A stretch of 64,000 bases of DNA from Streptomyces sp. VRA16 Mangrove soil (GCF_017377775.1 NZ_JAFVLN010000001.1:806001-870000); one strand, 5' to 3'; counted from the first letter of the stretch, positions 24,470 to 33,495 are shown. The notes: generated by a model not told the origin, from the sequence alone. Program-made: numbers and translations.

Positions 24470-26101
24470 GCGGGTCGGGAACGGCCGGTCCGGCGCCGTC
24501 GGCGTGTCCAGCGCGAGCCGCAGATGCAGGACCGCCGCGAGCCGGTGCTCGGCGTCGTCCAGGTCGAGGCCGGTCAGGGCGACGGCGCGGCGGATGCGAT
24601 AGCGCAGCGTGTTGGGGTGGACGTTCAGCTCCTTGGCGACGGTGGCCACGTCACCGAACGCGTCGAGGTAGCGCAGCAGCGAGCGGGCGGTGTCGCCGCC
24701 GTGGGCCCGGTCGTGCGCGACGAGCGCGTCGATCGCGGGCCAGCGCACGTGCGGGGCGTCACGCAGCAGATCGAGCGTGTCGCGGACCAGGAGCGCGGGC
24801 GTGAGCCGGGTGTGCGAGGCGACCGGCTGGTCCGGGGTGCGGGTCATCAGCTGCAGGCCCCGGTAGCCGTGCATCTTCATGGCGGGCACATCGCTCAGCC
24901 GGGTGGCGCGGCCCCCGACGACCGCCTGCACCTTGCTGCCGGTCAACCGGCGCAGGGTGACCACCAGATCGGCGGCCCAGCGCTCCAGCGGCGCCTCGTC
25001 CGCGGGCGCAGCCGCCGGGCACGGCAGGATCGCGTAGATCTGGCCGCACGCCTGCGCGACGAGCGCGTTCTCCCGGTGCGCCGCCGCGTGCACGGAGACG
25101 ACACCGGCCGCCTCGGCGCGCTGGGCGTCCATGCCCTCGGTGGGCAGCCGCAGATCGACGGCCACGACATCGGCCGACGCCGCCGGGTCCACGCCCAGGT
25201 GCGCGGCGAGCGCGCCCGCGTCGAACCGCCCGGTGAGCAGCCCGTGACTCAGCTCCTCACGGGAACCGAGCCGGGCCCGTGCATCCCCCCGGAAATAGTG
25301 GTCGACCAGCTGGAACGAGGCCAGCCGCGCCGCGCCGCGCAGCACCTGCGCCGCGTTCTGCGCCAGCTGCGCCGAGCCTTCCTGCACCCAGATCGTGCCG
25401 AGCGGACGCCGGCCCGCGTTCACCCCGATCACCAGGCGCGCCCGCGCACCCAGCTGGGGCTGCGCGGCGACCTCGATCACCTCGTCGCCGGCCCGGACCC
25501 GCCGGTACACGCCCTGCTCGCGCAGCAGCTTCAGATAGGGCTCGGGGCAGTCGCGGCCGAGCACGGAGCGGCGGCGCAGCTCGTCGGCCTCCTCGCCGGG
25601 GCCCGCGTACGCGACGACCCGGTGCGCACTGTCCTCGACGCTGACCACGCCGCGGGTCAGCGTCGCCACGGTCTGCGCGAGCGAGAACAGGTCACGGGCG
25701 CCGTCCGGCCCGTACCGCCCGCCGTAGGCGAGCACCGCGCGCAGCTCCGCCTCCGCGCGGTCCCAGCGCAGGGCGGCGGGCACACCGAGCACGGGCAGGC
25801 CCGCCACCTCGGCCGCCTCCCGGGTGTCGGGCGCGATCTCGCCGTCGGCGATCTTGAAGGCCACGGCCGCCGCGCCCGCGATCGCCGCGGCGCCGAGGAA
25901 AGCGGCCGCCTCGTCGGCGCGGACCCCGACCGCCAGGATCAGTGCCCCGGAGACGTCGTGCAGCGGCTCGTCGGGTCCGGCCACGACGATGTCCGCGACC
26001 GCGACCTCGTCCCGGCCGGAGCAGGCCGCACCAGGGCCCAGGGCGTCGGCGAGCCGACGTACGGACGGCGGAGCGGCGGCGAGAGCGTCGGGCATCGGCA
26101 C
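24467..26101 (-). CDS. PucR-family transcriptional regulator
   Basis: 544 residues. The N-terminal sensor region, a GGDEF-like degenerate middle domain and a C-terminal HTH (KELNVHPNTLRYRIRRAV) match the PucR/CdaR architecture. PucR proteins control purine or other catabolic genes. A xanthine dehydrogenase operon lies 7.5 kb away, which makes a link conceivable but unproven. The GTG at 26101 or the ATG at 26095 could be the start. It follows the B12 importer genes on the same strand with a 16-base gap. Confidence 0.8.
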   Translation of the reverse strand: MPMPDALAAAPPSVRRLADALGPGAACSGRDEVAVADIVVAGPDEPLHDVSGALILAVGVRADEAAAFLGAAAIAGAAAVAFKIADGEIAPDTREAAEVAGLPVLGVPAALRWDRAEAELRAVLAYGGRYGPDGARDLFSLAQTVATLTRGVVSVEDSAHRVVAYAGPGEEADELRRRSVLGRDCPEPYLKLLREQGVYRRVRAGDEVIEVAAQPQLGARARLVIGVNAGRRPLGTIWVQEGSAQLAQNAAQVLRGAARLASFQLVDHYFRGDARARLGSREELSHGLLTGRFDAGALAAHLGVDPAASADVVAVDLRLPTEGMDAQRAEAAGVVSVHAAAHRENALVAQACGQIYAILPCPAAAPADEAPLERWAADLVVTLRRLTGSKVQAVVGGRATRLSDVPAMKMHGYRGLQLMTRTPDQPVASHTRLTPALLVRDTLDLLRDAPHVRWPAIDALVAHDRAHGGDTARSLLRYLDAFGDVATVAKELNVHPNTLRYRIRRAVALTGLDLDDAEHRLAAVLHLRLALDTPTAPDRPFPTR

Positions 26102-26117
26102 AGAGTAGTGAGCGTTC

Positions 26118-26900
26118 CTAGGAATCGCGCGCGAGGGTGCCCAGAAACCTGATGTGGGGGCGACCGTCGTCGGGCAGCGTCACCCGGGCCCGCACCCCGT
26201 ACACGTCCGCGATCAGTTCCTCGGTGAGGATGTCGCCCGGCGGGCCCGCCGCGACCACCCGGCCGTGGCGCAGGACCACGACCCGCGCGCAGTACGCCGC
26301 GGCGAGGTTCAGGTCGTGCAGCGCGACGACACTGGTCAGACCGAGGCCGGTGATCAGGTCCAGGAGTTCCAGCTGGTGCTGGATGTCGAGGTGATTGGTC
26401 GGCTCGTCGAGGAGCAGCTCGCGCGGTTCCTGGGCCAGGGCGCGGGCGATCTGCACCCGCTGCCGCTCGCCGCCCGACAGCGTGTGCCACAGGCGGTGCG
26501 CCCGGTCGGCCAGGCCGCTGCGCTCCAGTGCGGAGCGGACCGCCGACTCGTCCGCCGCCGACGCGGGCGACCAGGCCCTGCGGTGCGGGATCCGGCCGAG
26601 GCGTACGACGTCGCCGACCGTCAACTCGACCTGGGTGTCCGCCTGTTGCTGCACCATCGCGATACGGCGGGCGGCCTCCTTGCGGCCCACGTCGGCCAGC
26701 GGCCCGCCGTCGAGCGTGACGACACCGGCGCCGGGTTCCAGCACCCCGGCCAGGAGCCGCAGCAGCGTCGACTTGCCCGAGCCGTTCGGTCCGAGCAGAC
26801 CGGTCACCTCGCCGGGGCGCGGGCCGATGCTCACCCCGTCCAGGATCAGCGTGCCACCCGCCGAGAAGGACACGCGGTCGGCGTGCAGGCCCGCCGTCAC
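26118..26900 (-). CDS. btuD: ABC transporter ATPase, vitamin B12 importer subunit
   Basis: 260 residues from a GTG overlapping the permease stop (GTGA, 26897-26900). Walker A GPNGSGKST, signature LSGGERQRVQIARAL and Walker B ELLLDEPTNHLD are intact, followed by the HDLNLA switch His. The protein belongs to the FecE/BtuD family powering import of iron chelates or cobalamin. The cobalamin riboswitch heading the operon identifies corrinoids as the likely cargo. Confidence 0.85.
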   Translation of the reverse strand: MTAGLHADRVSFSAGGTLILDGVSIGPRPGEVTGLLGPNGSGKSTLLRLLAGVLEPGAGVVTLDGGPLADVGRKEAARRIAMVQQQADTQVELTVGDVVRLGRIPHRRAWSPASAADESAVRSALERSGLADRAHRLWHTLSGGERQRVQIARALAQEPRELLLDEPTNHLDIQHQLELLDLITGLGLTSVVALHDLNLAAAYCARVVVLRHGRVVAAGPPGDILTEELIADVYGVRARVTLPDDGRPHIRFLGTLARDS

Positions 26901-27913
26901 CGGACCGCCCTGCCCCGGTGGAGCACGAGCACGAACGCGGGCACGCCGATCAGCGACGTCACCACCCCCACCGGAACCTCCTGCGGTTCGAGGACGGTCC
27001 GCGCCACCGTGTCCACCCACACCAGGAACACCGCCCCGGCGAGCGCCGTCACCGGCAGCAGCCGCGCATGCCCGGGACCGACCAGGGCGCGCGCCGCGTG
27101 CGGCAGCACCAGACCGACGAAACCGATCGCACCCGCCGCGCTCACCAGGACCGCGGTCAGCAGCGCCGTCACGCACAGGAGCACGAGCCGGGTGCGGGCC
27201 ACGCGGACGCCGAGCGCGGCCGCCGCCTCCGGGCCGAACGCGAAGGCGTCGAGCACCCGCCCGTGCCCGAGACACACCACCAGGGCGACCACGAGCACCG
27301 ACAGGCACAGCCAGACCTCCGTCCAGCCGACCCCGCCGAGCGAACCGAGCAGCCAGAACAGGACGCCGCGCGTCGTCTCCGCGTCGGCGGCCGTCAGCAC
27401 CACGAACGACGTCAGCGCCGAGAAGAGCTGCATGGCCGCGACCCCGCTGAGCACCACCCGGTCCGTGGTGCCGCCCAGCGTGTGGCTGAGCAGCAGCACC
27501 AGGGCGAACGAACAGACCGCGCCCAGGAAGGCCCCGCCGGACACCGACAGGGCGCCGCCGCCGACCCCGAGCACCACGACGAGCACGGCACCGGTCGACG
27601 CCCCCGACGACACCCCGAGCACGAACGGATCGGCGAGCGGATTGCGCAGCAGCGCCTGCAACACCGTTCCGCACACGGCGAGCCCGGCTCCGCAGACCGC
27701 CGCGAGGAGCGTGCGCGGCAGCCGCAGATTCCAGACGATGCCGTCGCGGATCGGGGACAGGTCCGAGCTGCCCCAGCCAAGCCGCGCGCCGGCCGACGCC
27801 CACACGTCACCGACCCGGATCTGCGCCGGGCCGAAGGTGATCGCCACGGCGACGGACACGCACAGCGCGGCGACGCCCGCCGCCCAGTACAGACCGGGCC
27901 TGACCAGGCTCAC
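26897..27913 (-). CDS. btuC: ABC transporter permease (FecCD/BtuC family)
   Basis: 338 residues with about ten membrane helices. The family signatures NPLADPFVLGVSSGA and GAIGFVGLVLPHAARALVGPGH are both present. It forms the translocation channel for the importer. The GTG start overlaps the stop of the binding-protein gene (GTGA, 27910-27913), so translation of btuF, btuC and btuD is coupled. The corrinoid assignment rests on the riboswitch upstream of btuF. Confidence 0.85.
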   Translation of the reverse strand: MSLVRPGLYWAAGVAALCVSVAVAITFGPAQIRVGDVWASAGARLGWGSSDLSPIRDGIVWNLRLPRTLLAAVCGAGLAVCGTVLQALLRNPLADPFVLGVSSGASTGAVLVVVLGVGGGALSVSGGAFLGAVCSFALVLLLSHTLGGTTDRVVLSGVAAMQLFSALTSFVVLTAADAETTRGVLFWLLGSLGGVGWTEVWLCLSVLVVALVVCLGHGRVLDAFAFGPEAAAALGVRVARTRLVLLCVTALLTAVLVSAAGAIGFVGLVLPHAARALVGPGHARLLPVTALAGAVFLVWVDTVARTVLEPQEVPVGVVTSLIGVPAFVLVLHRGRAVR

Positions 27914-28962
27914 TTCGCGAGGCCGAAGTCACGCAGGGCGGCGGCCACCTTCTCCACCCCGTCGACCGTGCGGATCGTCGGGTTGAGGTCCTGCCCGCTC
28001 AGCAGCACATAACGCTTCTCGCGCACCGCCGTCATGTGCTTGGTGACGGGATCGGACTCCAGGAACGCGATCTTCTGCGCGGCGGACTCCGCCGACTGCG
28101 AGCGGCGCGTCAGATCGCCGATGACGAGTACGTCCGGATCGCGCTCCGCGACCGTCTCCCACCCGATCTGCGGCCACTCCTGGCGGGTGTCGTCGAAGAC
28201 GTTGCGCAGGCCCAGCTCCTTCGTGATGACACCGGGGGCGCCGCAACAGCCCGCCATGTACGGCGAGTCGGAGTTCGCGAACCAGTACAGGACGCTGGTG
28301 TCACCCCCGCCGAACCCCGACGTGGCCCTGCTCACGCGCGACTTGAGCTGTTGCACGAGCTTCTCGCCGCGCTCCCGCACGTCGAAGATCCGCGCCAGGT
28401 CGCGTATCTCTCCATAGACCGTGCCGAGCGTGAGCGGCGTGGTCCGTGCCCCGTCGCCGTCGCCGCTGTTGTCCTTGCCCGCACAGTCGGTGGGGGAGAG
28501 GTAGGTGGGGACGCCCAGTTCGGCGAACTTGTCGCGCGACGCCACACCGCCCTTGCCGAGCGTGTACGTGAACGAGGCCGCGGCGAAGTCCGGTTCGGTG
28601 CTCAGGACCTTCTCGAAGGAGGGGTAGCGGTCGGCGAGCCGCGGCACCTTCGCGTTCGCCTTCTCAAGTCCCTTGAGAACAGGGTCCGTCCAGGTGCCCG
28701 TGCCCACCATCCGGTCGGCGAGGCCCAGCGACAGCATGATCTCCGTGGACCCCTGGTCGAGGGCGACGGCGCGCTGCGGGGCGTGTGCGATCCGTACCTT
28801 CGTACCGCAGTTGTCGACCGTGACGGCGCGCCCGGCCTTCTCGCCGGCGGATTCGGGGCTCTTCGGTCCCCCGCCGCATCCGGTCAGGGCGGTCAGGGAC
28901 AGCGCACCCGCCAGCAGCGGCGCGGCACGAAGGACTCGACGGGGGAAACGGGCGGGCAGCAC
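27910..28962 (-). CDS. btuF: Corrinoid-binding lipoprotein of the ABC importer
   Basis: 350 residues. The lipobox LTALTGC puts the lipidated residue at Cys29. The class III binding-protein fold follows, with VALDQGSTEIMLSLGLADRMVG in the N lobe and LVIGDL in the C lobe. It captures the ligand outside the membrane and delivers it to BtuC. The first gene of the operon, it is preceded by a cobalamin riboswitch ending about 80 bases upstream. Without the riboswitch an iron-siderophore role would be equally plausible. Confidence 0.85.
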   Translation of the reverse strand: MLPARFPRRVLRAAPLLAGALSLTALTGCGGGPKSPESAGEKAGRAVTVDNCGTKVRIAHAPQRAVALDQGSTEIMLSLGLADRMVGTGTWTDPVLKGLEKANAKVPRLADRYPSFEKVLSTEPDFAAASFTYTLGKGGVASRDKFAELGVPTYLSPTDCAGKDNSGDGDGARTTPLTLGTVYGEIRDLARIFDVRERGEKLVQQLKSRVSRATSGFGGGDTSVLYWFANSDSPYMAGCCGAPGVITKELGLRNVFDDTRQEWPQIGWETVAERDPDVLVIGDLTRRSQSAESAAQKIAFLESDPVTKHMTAVREKRYVLLSGQDLNPTIRTVDGVEKVAAALRDFGLAK

Positions 28963-29043
28963 GGGGCAGTTCCTCTGCGTCCAGGGCTCATACGCGGAGC
29001 CGGCCTACGGTCCACCACCGGGCCGCACGACGCTCCCGGAGGC

Positions 29044-29207
29044 CGCCAGCAGGTCTTCGGACTCGGGGTCGTCCGCGCGAAGCGCCTTCCCAGGCCGTGT
29101 CGTCGGCCCAGTGGCTGTTGCTCCGCCCGTCACCCTCACCGCTGCGCGTCAGCTCCGGATTCCCACCGGATTCCCTGACCCGTGCACGGACAGACCGTGC
29201 AAAGGTA
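29044..29207 (-). ncRNA. Cobalamin riboswitch
   Basis: Read on the minus strand, the element contains CAGGGAATCCGGTGGGAA, GAGCTGACGCGCAGCGGT, the B12-box segment GCCACTGG (29115-29108), TGGGAAGGCGC and the terminal GAGTCCGAAGACCTGC (down to about 29049), in the correct order for AdoCbl-type switches. It lies between the promoter region near 29225 and btuF. When B12 binds, it should shut down expression of the importer, probably by hiding the btuF ribosome binding site or by termination. Confidence 0.92.
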
Positions 29208-29275
29208 CGACTGGCCCGGCGAAACTATCACGGGCCCGGCACGACGCGAATACGGACGAACCAAGGTGGTCGAGA

Positions 29276-29712
29276 TGAGCCCAGGCAGTGTTCTCATCGT
29301 CGGTGGCGGGACCGGTGGACCGTCCACCGCGATCGCGCTACGCAACGCCGGACACGCCGTGCACGTCGTCGAACCACAGGCGGATCCGCACGCGTCGGTC
29401 GACGGAGTCGGCATCGGCCAACCGGTATACGGGCTGCGCGCGCTCGACGCGATCGGCTGCGCCGAGGCCTGCATGGCCGTCGGGTACCCGACCACGGCCT
29501 GGCGTCGGACGCCCGACGAGACCGGACTGCAGGAGGCGTTCACCGCGTACTCCGAGCGCCGCTACGAACGCTGCCGGCTCGTCGTCGAGTCGTAGAGTCG
29601 TCGGTCGCCGTCGGTGAGTACGCGATGGACCCCACCGCCCACCCGGGCTTCGACCACGTCGGACCGACCCAGCGGGGCCTGAAGACCGTGGTGCCGCCGC
29701 TTCAGCGTCGGC
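29276..29712 (+). pseudogene. Decayed FAD-dependent monooxygenase
   Basis: The frame starts with an intact FAD motif (VLIVGGGTGGPSTAIALRNAGH) and continues to about residue 85. It then jumps to sequence that belongs at the C terminus of aromatic-ring hydroxylases (AFTAYSERRYERCRLVVES), so the middle of about 200 residues is missing. A TAG stop follows at 29593-29595. An imperfect 8-base duplication (GAGTCGTA / GAGTCGTC, 29587-29602) causes the frameshift; ignoring it, SSVAVGEYAMDPTAH restores the expected tail. The remainder runs into the 3' end of the gene at 29713. Confidence 0.7.
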
Positions 29713-30405
29713 TCAGTCGGCCCGGCCGTCGAGGAACCGCGACACGGCCGCCGCGAACGCCTCGGGCTCCGCCTGGTGGATGAGGTGCCCCGCGGGAATG
29801 GTCAGCAGCCGCCCGCCGGGGATCCGCTCGGCCAGCTCCGCGACACCGTCCTGCGGCACATGGCTCGGCGGGCCACCACCGATCACGAGGGTGTCCGCGG
29901 TGATCCTCCCCAGCCCGTCCAGCCACGCGGCGGGCGGGCTGTCGAGCTGCCGGCGCACCGCCACCACCATCTCCCAGTCGAAGGAGAGCTCGCCCTCCGG
30001 ACGGACCAGGGGCGGCGGCGTGCGCGGCCGGGGCAGCGGAGCGTCCTCCAGGACCAGACGCGTCACCCGCTCCGGCTGCGCCGCGGCGAACAACTGGGCC
30101 ACGACGCCGCCCATGGAGTGCCCCACCAGACGGATCCGGTCGAGCCCCAACGCGTCGAGGAACCCCGCCACATCCGCCCGCATCAGCTCCAGCGAGTACG
30201 TGCCCGGCCAGGCGCTGCGCCCGTGCCCGCGCAGATCGAGGGCGTGCACGCGGTGATCGCGGGCGAACGCAGGGACCACCGGCGCCCAGTCGCCCGCGCT
30301 CTCCCCGAGCGCGTGCAGGAGGACGAGCGGCGGGGCGTCGACGGGGCCCGTGACCTCGTAGGAGAGGCGGAGCCCCGCCACGTGCGCTGTGCGGATGTCG
30401 GGCAT
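29713..30405 (-). CDS. Alpha/beta hydrolase
   Basis: 230 residues. Nucleophile elbow GHSMGG near residue 95 (Ser in the centre), oxyanion segment LLHALGES, DLRGHGRS, and a C-terminal catalytic His in IPAGHLIHQ. The acid is probably the Asp before TLVIGGG or nearby. It is slightly shorter than typical members because the cap region is compact. Esterase, lactonase or C-C hydrolase activity cannot be separated by sequence. It starts at ATG 30405. Confidence 0.8.
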   Translation of the reverse strand: MPDIRTAHVAGLRLSYEVTGPVDAPPLVLLHALGESAGDWAPVVPAFARDHRVHALDLRGHGRSAWPGTYSLELMRADVAGFLDALGLDRIRLVGHSMGGVVAQLFAAAQPERVTRLVLEDAPLPRPRTPPPLVRPEGELSFDWEMVVAVRRQLDSPPAAWLDGLGRITADTLVIGGGPPSHVPQDGVAELAERIPGGRLLTIPAGHLIHQAEPEAFAAAVSRFLDGRAD

Positions 30406-30525
30406 GCGGGGAGGCTACTTCATGGTCACGCGGCAGCGGGGGCAACCGAATCGGTTCCGCCGCCGACCACGGGGCGTACCGCTCGTCGGAGACGTCCCGA
30501 AGGAGACCTTCCCATGACGGTTCCC

Positions 30526-30566
30526 CGACGCCCGACGCCCGACGCCCGACGCCCGACGCCCGACGC
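30526..30566 (+). repeat. 7-base tandem repeat in the AA10 signal-peptide region
   Basis: CGACGCC is repeated five times perfectly (30526-30560) plus a partial sixth copy. Because 7 is not a multiple of 3, the encoded peptide repeats as RRPTPDA. It is followed by two 11-base copies of GCGTGCCCGGC. Change of copy number would shift the frame. Confidence 0.85.
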
Positions 30567-31368
30567 GTGCCCGGCGCGTGCCCGGCGCGCGGCGGGCCTG
30601 GCCGGTGCCACCGGCCTCGCCCTCGCCGCCCTGCTCGCCGCGCCGTCCCCGGTCGCCGCGCACGGCGTGGCCCTGATGCCGGGTTCGCGCACCTGCCTCT
30701 GCTCCGAGGACCTGCTCGCCAACTCCGCGACCCAGATGCCGACCAACCCCGCCTGCAAGGCGGCCGTCGAGGAGGCGAGCACCACCCCGCTGTACAGCTG
30801 GTTCGCGGTGCTCGACTCCGACGCGGATGGCCGCGGCGAGGGGTACGTCCCCGACGGCACCCTGTGCAGCGCCGGTGACCGCAGCCCGTACGACTTCTCG
30901 CCGTACAACGCCGCGCGCACCGACTGGCCCGTCACCCCTCCCACGGCCGGCGCCACCGGCCGGTTCCAGTACGGCGACTGGGCGCACCACCCCGGCCGGT
31001 TCGAGGTCTACGTCACCAAGGAGGGCTTCGATCCCGGGCAGCCGCTGGGCTGGTCGGACCTGGAGAAGGCGCAGACCGTCCAGGACCCGCCGAACGAGGG
31101 CGACCTGGGGACCCGGACGGCCACAACTCCTGGGATCTCCAGCTTCCCGAACGCAGGGGCCGCCACATGGCGTTCGTCCACTGGATCCGCTCCGACAGTC
31201 AGGAGAACTTCTTCTCCTGCTCGGACGTTGCCTTCGACGGCGGCGACGCGACGGCTCCGGCCGACACCGGCCAGAGCCCGGCCGCGGCGTCGGCGGGAGC
31301 GGGCGCGGCCCTGACCGCGGGCGCCTGGCTCCATCTGCGCCACCGCCCGCGGCCCGCCGACGCCCCGC

Positions 31369-31385
31369 TCACCCCTCCGCGGTGA
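31369..31385. terminator. Overlapping convergent stop codons in a small hairpin
   Basis: TCACC (31369-31373) pairs with GGTGA (31381-31385) across a 7-base loop. These are the stop codons of the hydrolase at 31369 and of the restored AA10 frame. Confidence 0.35.
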
Positions 31386-32214
31386 ACGCGAGCAGCAGCG
31401 CCGCCGTCCCCTCCGGGTCCTCCAGGACGGGCGTGTGCCCGGACCCGGGCAGCCACGCGACCCGCGCGCCCGGCACGGTCCGGTAGTCGGCCGCGGAGCC
31501 GGGCCGCCAGCGCCCGTCCTGGTCGCCGAAGACGACCTGCAGCGGCTTGCCGACCTTCATCAGCCGTTCCGGCAGCGCCTGTTCGGCCAGGTAGGTCTGC
31601 GACGCCCCCACGGCCGCGGTGAACGCCTCGTACGTCATGGACCGTACGTCGTCCACGAGGTCCTGCGGGACCGGGAAGCCCGCGCGGAAACCGCTGCTCG
31701 CGAACCGGCGCACCAGGTCGTCGCTGGGCGGCCACTGCTCGGGCCCGATCGCGCTGGTGTCGGGCCCGTTGAACGCCTCCACGCTCGGCCCGGTGCTGAC
31801 GAGGACCAGCGCGGAGACCAGGTCGGGCCGCAGCTCGGCGAGCGCGGTCGCGCAGTAGCCGCCGCTGGAGTGGCCGACGGCCACGACCTGCGCCACGCCG
31901 AGCCGGTCCAGCGCCGCCGCGACGGCGCGGGCCTGCTCGGTGACCGCGTAGCCGCCCTCGGCGGGCGGAGCCGAGCGGCCGTGCCCGCGCAGGTCGACGC
32001 GGATGACTCGATGGCGGGCGGTGAGCAGCGGAACCATCGCGTGCCAGGACTCGGTGGAAGCGGCGGAACCGTGCAGGAGCAGCAGCGCGGGCGCGTCGGG
32101 CGGTCCGTCCAGACACACGTGCAGACCGCCGTCTTCGAGGGCGAGCATCCTGTCCTGATGTGCCGTCACATCACGGTCCGGGATGGGGGTTTGACCCGAG
32201 GAAGAAGCATTCAT
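31369..32214 (-). CDS. Alpha/beta hydrolase
   Basis: 281 residues from the ATG at 32214. Oxyanion segment LLLLHGSAAS, VDLRGHGRS, nucleophile elbow GHSSGG (Ser near residue 112), and PGSGHTPVLEDPEG with the catalytic His. The order and spacing fit haloperoxidase/lactonase-like hydrolases. It is divergent from an AraC regulator at 32290 with 75 bases between, so regulation by it is plausible. Its stop codon overlaps the 3' end of the AA10 gene. Confidence 0.8.
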   Translation of the reverse strand: MNASSSGQTPIPDRDVTAHQDRMLALEDGGLHVCLDGPPDAPALLLLHGSAASTESWHAMVPLLTARHRVIRVDLRGHGRSAPPAEGGYAVTEQARAVAAALDRLGVAQVVAVGHSSGGYCATALAELRPDLVSALVLVSTGPSVEAFNGPDTSAIGPEQWPPSDDLVRRFASSGFRAGFPVPQDLVDDVRSMTYEAFTAAVGASQTYLAEQALPERLMKVGKPLQVVFGDQDGRWRPGSAADYRTVPGARVAWLPGSGHTPVLEDPEGTAALLLAFTAEG

Positions 32215-32277
32215 GCCGTCACTGTGGGCGTCGGCCCGCCGCCGGGGATTGGACAAATGTTCCGCGCCCCGGGCTCG

Positions 32278-32283
32278 TACACT
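32278..32283 (+). promoter_or_regulatory. Likely -10 box (TACACT) of a leaderless araC-like transcript
   Basis: TACACT is followed by six bases and the ATG at 32290. No ribosome binding site lies in the six-base gap. Confidence 0.45.
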
Positions 32284-32289
32284 CGAGAC

Positions 32290-33207
32290 ATGCGAGCCGA
32301 TCCCGCCGAGTGGGAGGTGGCACGCCCGGGGTGGTCGAGCCGGGCGGCAGGTGTCGACATGGCCGGGTTCCGCATCGCCGGCCCGCTCCACGGCGGACTG
32401 CGCATCGTCCCGCACCCCTCCGTGATGCTGGCTCTGGAGTTCGGCGCGGGCAGGGCCACCGTGGACGACGGCACCGGTCCGCGTCCCGCAGGGAGCATGG
32501 TCGCGGGCCCTGGTTTCGGCCGCGGCGGCACCGTCCGGGTCGGCGGCGCCCACCTCGCGTGCCTCCAGGTGCGGCTGTCCCCGGTGGTGGCCCGCGCGGC
32601 CCTCGGCGTGGGCCCGGCCGACCTGGCCGGCGCGATGACGAGCCTCGACGACCTCTGGGGCCGCGACGCGGCCCGCCTGCGCGAGCGGCTCGCCGAGACC
32701 ACCACCTGGGACGAACGCTTCGCACAGGTGAAGGACGCGCTCCAGCGCCGCTGCGCCGCGGCCCGCCCCGTCGACCGGGAGGTCGCTCGCGCCTGGCAGT
32801 GCATCGCCGCCCGCCCCGGCCTCGTCCGCGTCGACGACCTCGCGGCCGAAGTCGGCTGGAGCCGCAAGCGCCTGTGGACCCGCTTCCGCACGCAACTCGG
32901 CATGCCGCCCAAACACGCCGTGAACCTGGCCCGCTTCGACCACGCCGTCCACCGCCTGGTCGCCGGTGCCCCCGCGGCCCAAGTCGCCGTGGAGAGCGGC
33001 TACTTCGACCAGTCGCACCTGCACAGGGAAGTGCGCGCGTTCACCGGTCTGACGCCGCGCACCGTGGCGGCGGAACCGTTCCTGACCGTGGACGACGCGG
33101 CATGGCCGGACGGCGGCCCGTGGGAGCCGCCGCGGCGGACGGCTCGGGCCGGCCGGCCGCCGGGATCGACCGGGCACCCTCTTGATCTCCCTCACCCCAG
33201 CGGCTAG
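32290..33207 (+). CDS. AraC-family transcriptional regulator
   Basis: 305 residues. The N-terminal region is a poorly conserved sensor domain of about 150 residues. The C-terminal double HTH reads RVDDLAAEVGWSRKRLWTRF and AQVAVESGYFDQSHLHREVRAFTGLTP (about 185-265), the AraC signature. A Pro/Arg-rich tail follows. It faces the alpha/beta hydrolase at 31369, the most likely target. The start matches TACACT-N6-ATG. Confidence 0.8.
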   Translation: MRADPAEWEVARPGWSSRAAGVDMAGFRIAGPLHGGLRIVPHPSVMLALEFGAGRATVDDGTGPRPAGSMVAGPGFGRGGTVRVGGAHLACLQVRLSPVVARAALGVGPADLAGAMTSLDDLWGRDAARLRERLAETTTWDERFAQVKDALQRRCAAARPVDREVARAWQCIAARPGLVRVDDLAAEVGWSRKRLWTRFRTQLGMPPKHAVNLARFDHAVHRLVAGAPAAQVAVESGYFDQSHLHREVRAFTGLTPRTVAAEPFLTVDDAAWPDGGPWEPPRRTARAGRPPGSTGHPLDLPHPSG

Positions 33208-33267
33208 CTTGCCGTCATCGTCGGCCCTGAGACATGCCCGAAACCGCGGAGAGGAGGCGACGAGCGG

Positions 33268-33345
33268 ATGGACAGCTTCTCCGACCTCGGTCGCCTCGCC
33301 CAGCGCACGGCCTGGGCCCCGGGGCGGATCGCGCACGGCTGCTGA
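33268..33345 (+). CDS. Possible 25-residue leader peptide
   Basis: ATG at 33268 is preceded by GAGAGGAGG (33249-33257). The frame encodes a 25-residue peptide starting MDSFSDLGRL and ending RIAHGC before TGA. It could be a regulatory upstream frame for xdhA or the fossil of a gene start. No family is recognised. Confidence 0.3.
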   Translation: MDSFSDLGRLAQRTAWAPGRIAHGC

Positions 33346-33495
33346 AGCCCACCCGGCACGCCGCCCGTCCGCGGCGCGTGCCGAGTCGTCCGTCCTCCCC
33401 TTTTCCGGTTTCCGGTACGCCGTCGACGCGTGCCGCTGCGCGCCCGCCGTCCTCGTGCCGTGGCGCGTCCGACCACAGAAAGCTGCCCGACCTTG

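Larger units (their letters stand above)
30514..31385 (+). pseudogene. AA10 lytic polysaccharide monooxygenase with frameshift
   Basis: AAGGAGA at 30500-30506 precedes the ATG. A signal peptide ends at Ala49, leaving His50 (HGVALMPGSRTCLC) as mature residue 1, the first copper ligand. The second ligand is in DWAHHPGRFEVYVTK (His158/159). These copper enzymes oxidatively cleave chitin or cellulose. After codon 198 the frame is wrong: similarity resumes in the -1 frame from 31110 (DPDGHNSWDLQLPERRGRH, then DSQENFFSCSDVAFDGG) and stops at 31385. One base appears to be missing in the GGGG run 31107-31110. The C terminus is a short Ala-rich tail without a carbohydrate-binding module. A sequencing error cannot be excluded. 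Confidence 0.75.

Noticed and set aside
26118..28962. Siderophore importer as first interpretation of the ABC genes
   Set aside because: The cobalamin riboswitch directly upstream points to corrinoid uptake instead.
30526..30588. CRISPR-like repeats
   Set aside because: Units of 7 and 11 bases without spacers, inside a coding region; no cas gene in the window.
31105..31112. Programmed -1 ribosomal frameshift in the AA10 gene
   Set aside because: No X-XXY-YYZ slippery heptamer or obvious downstream stem is present; a lost base in the G-run is simpler.
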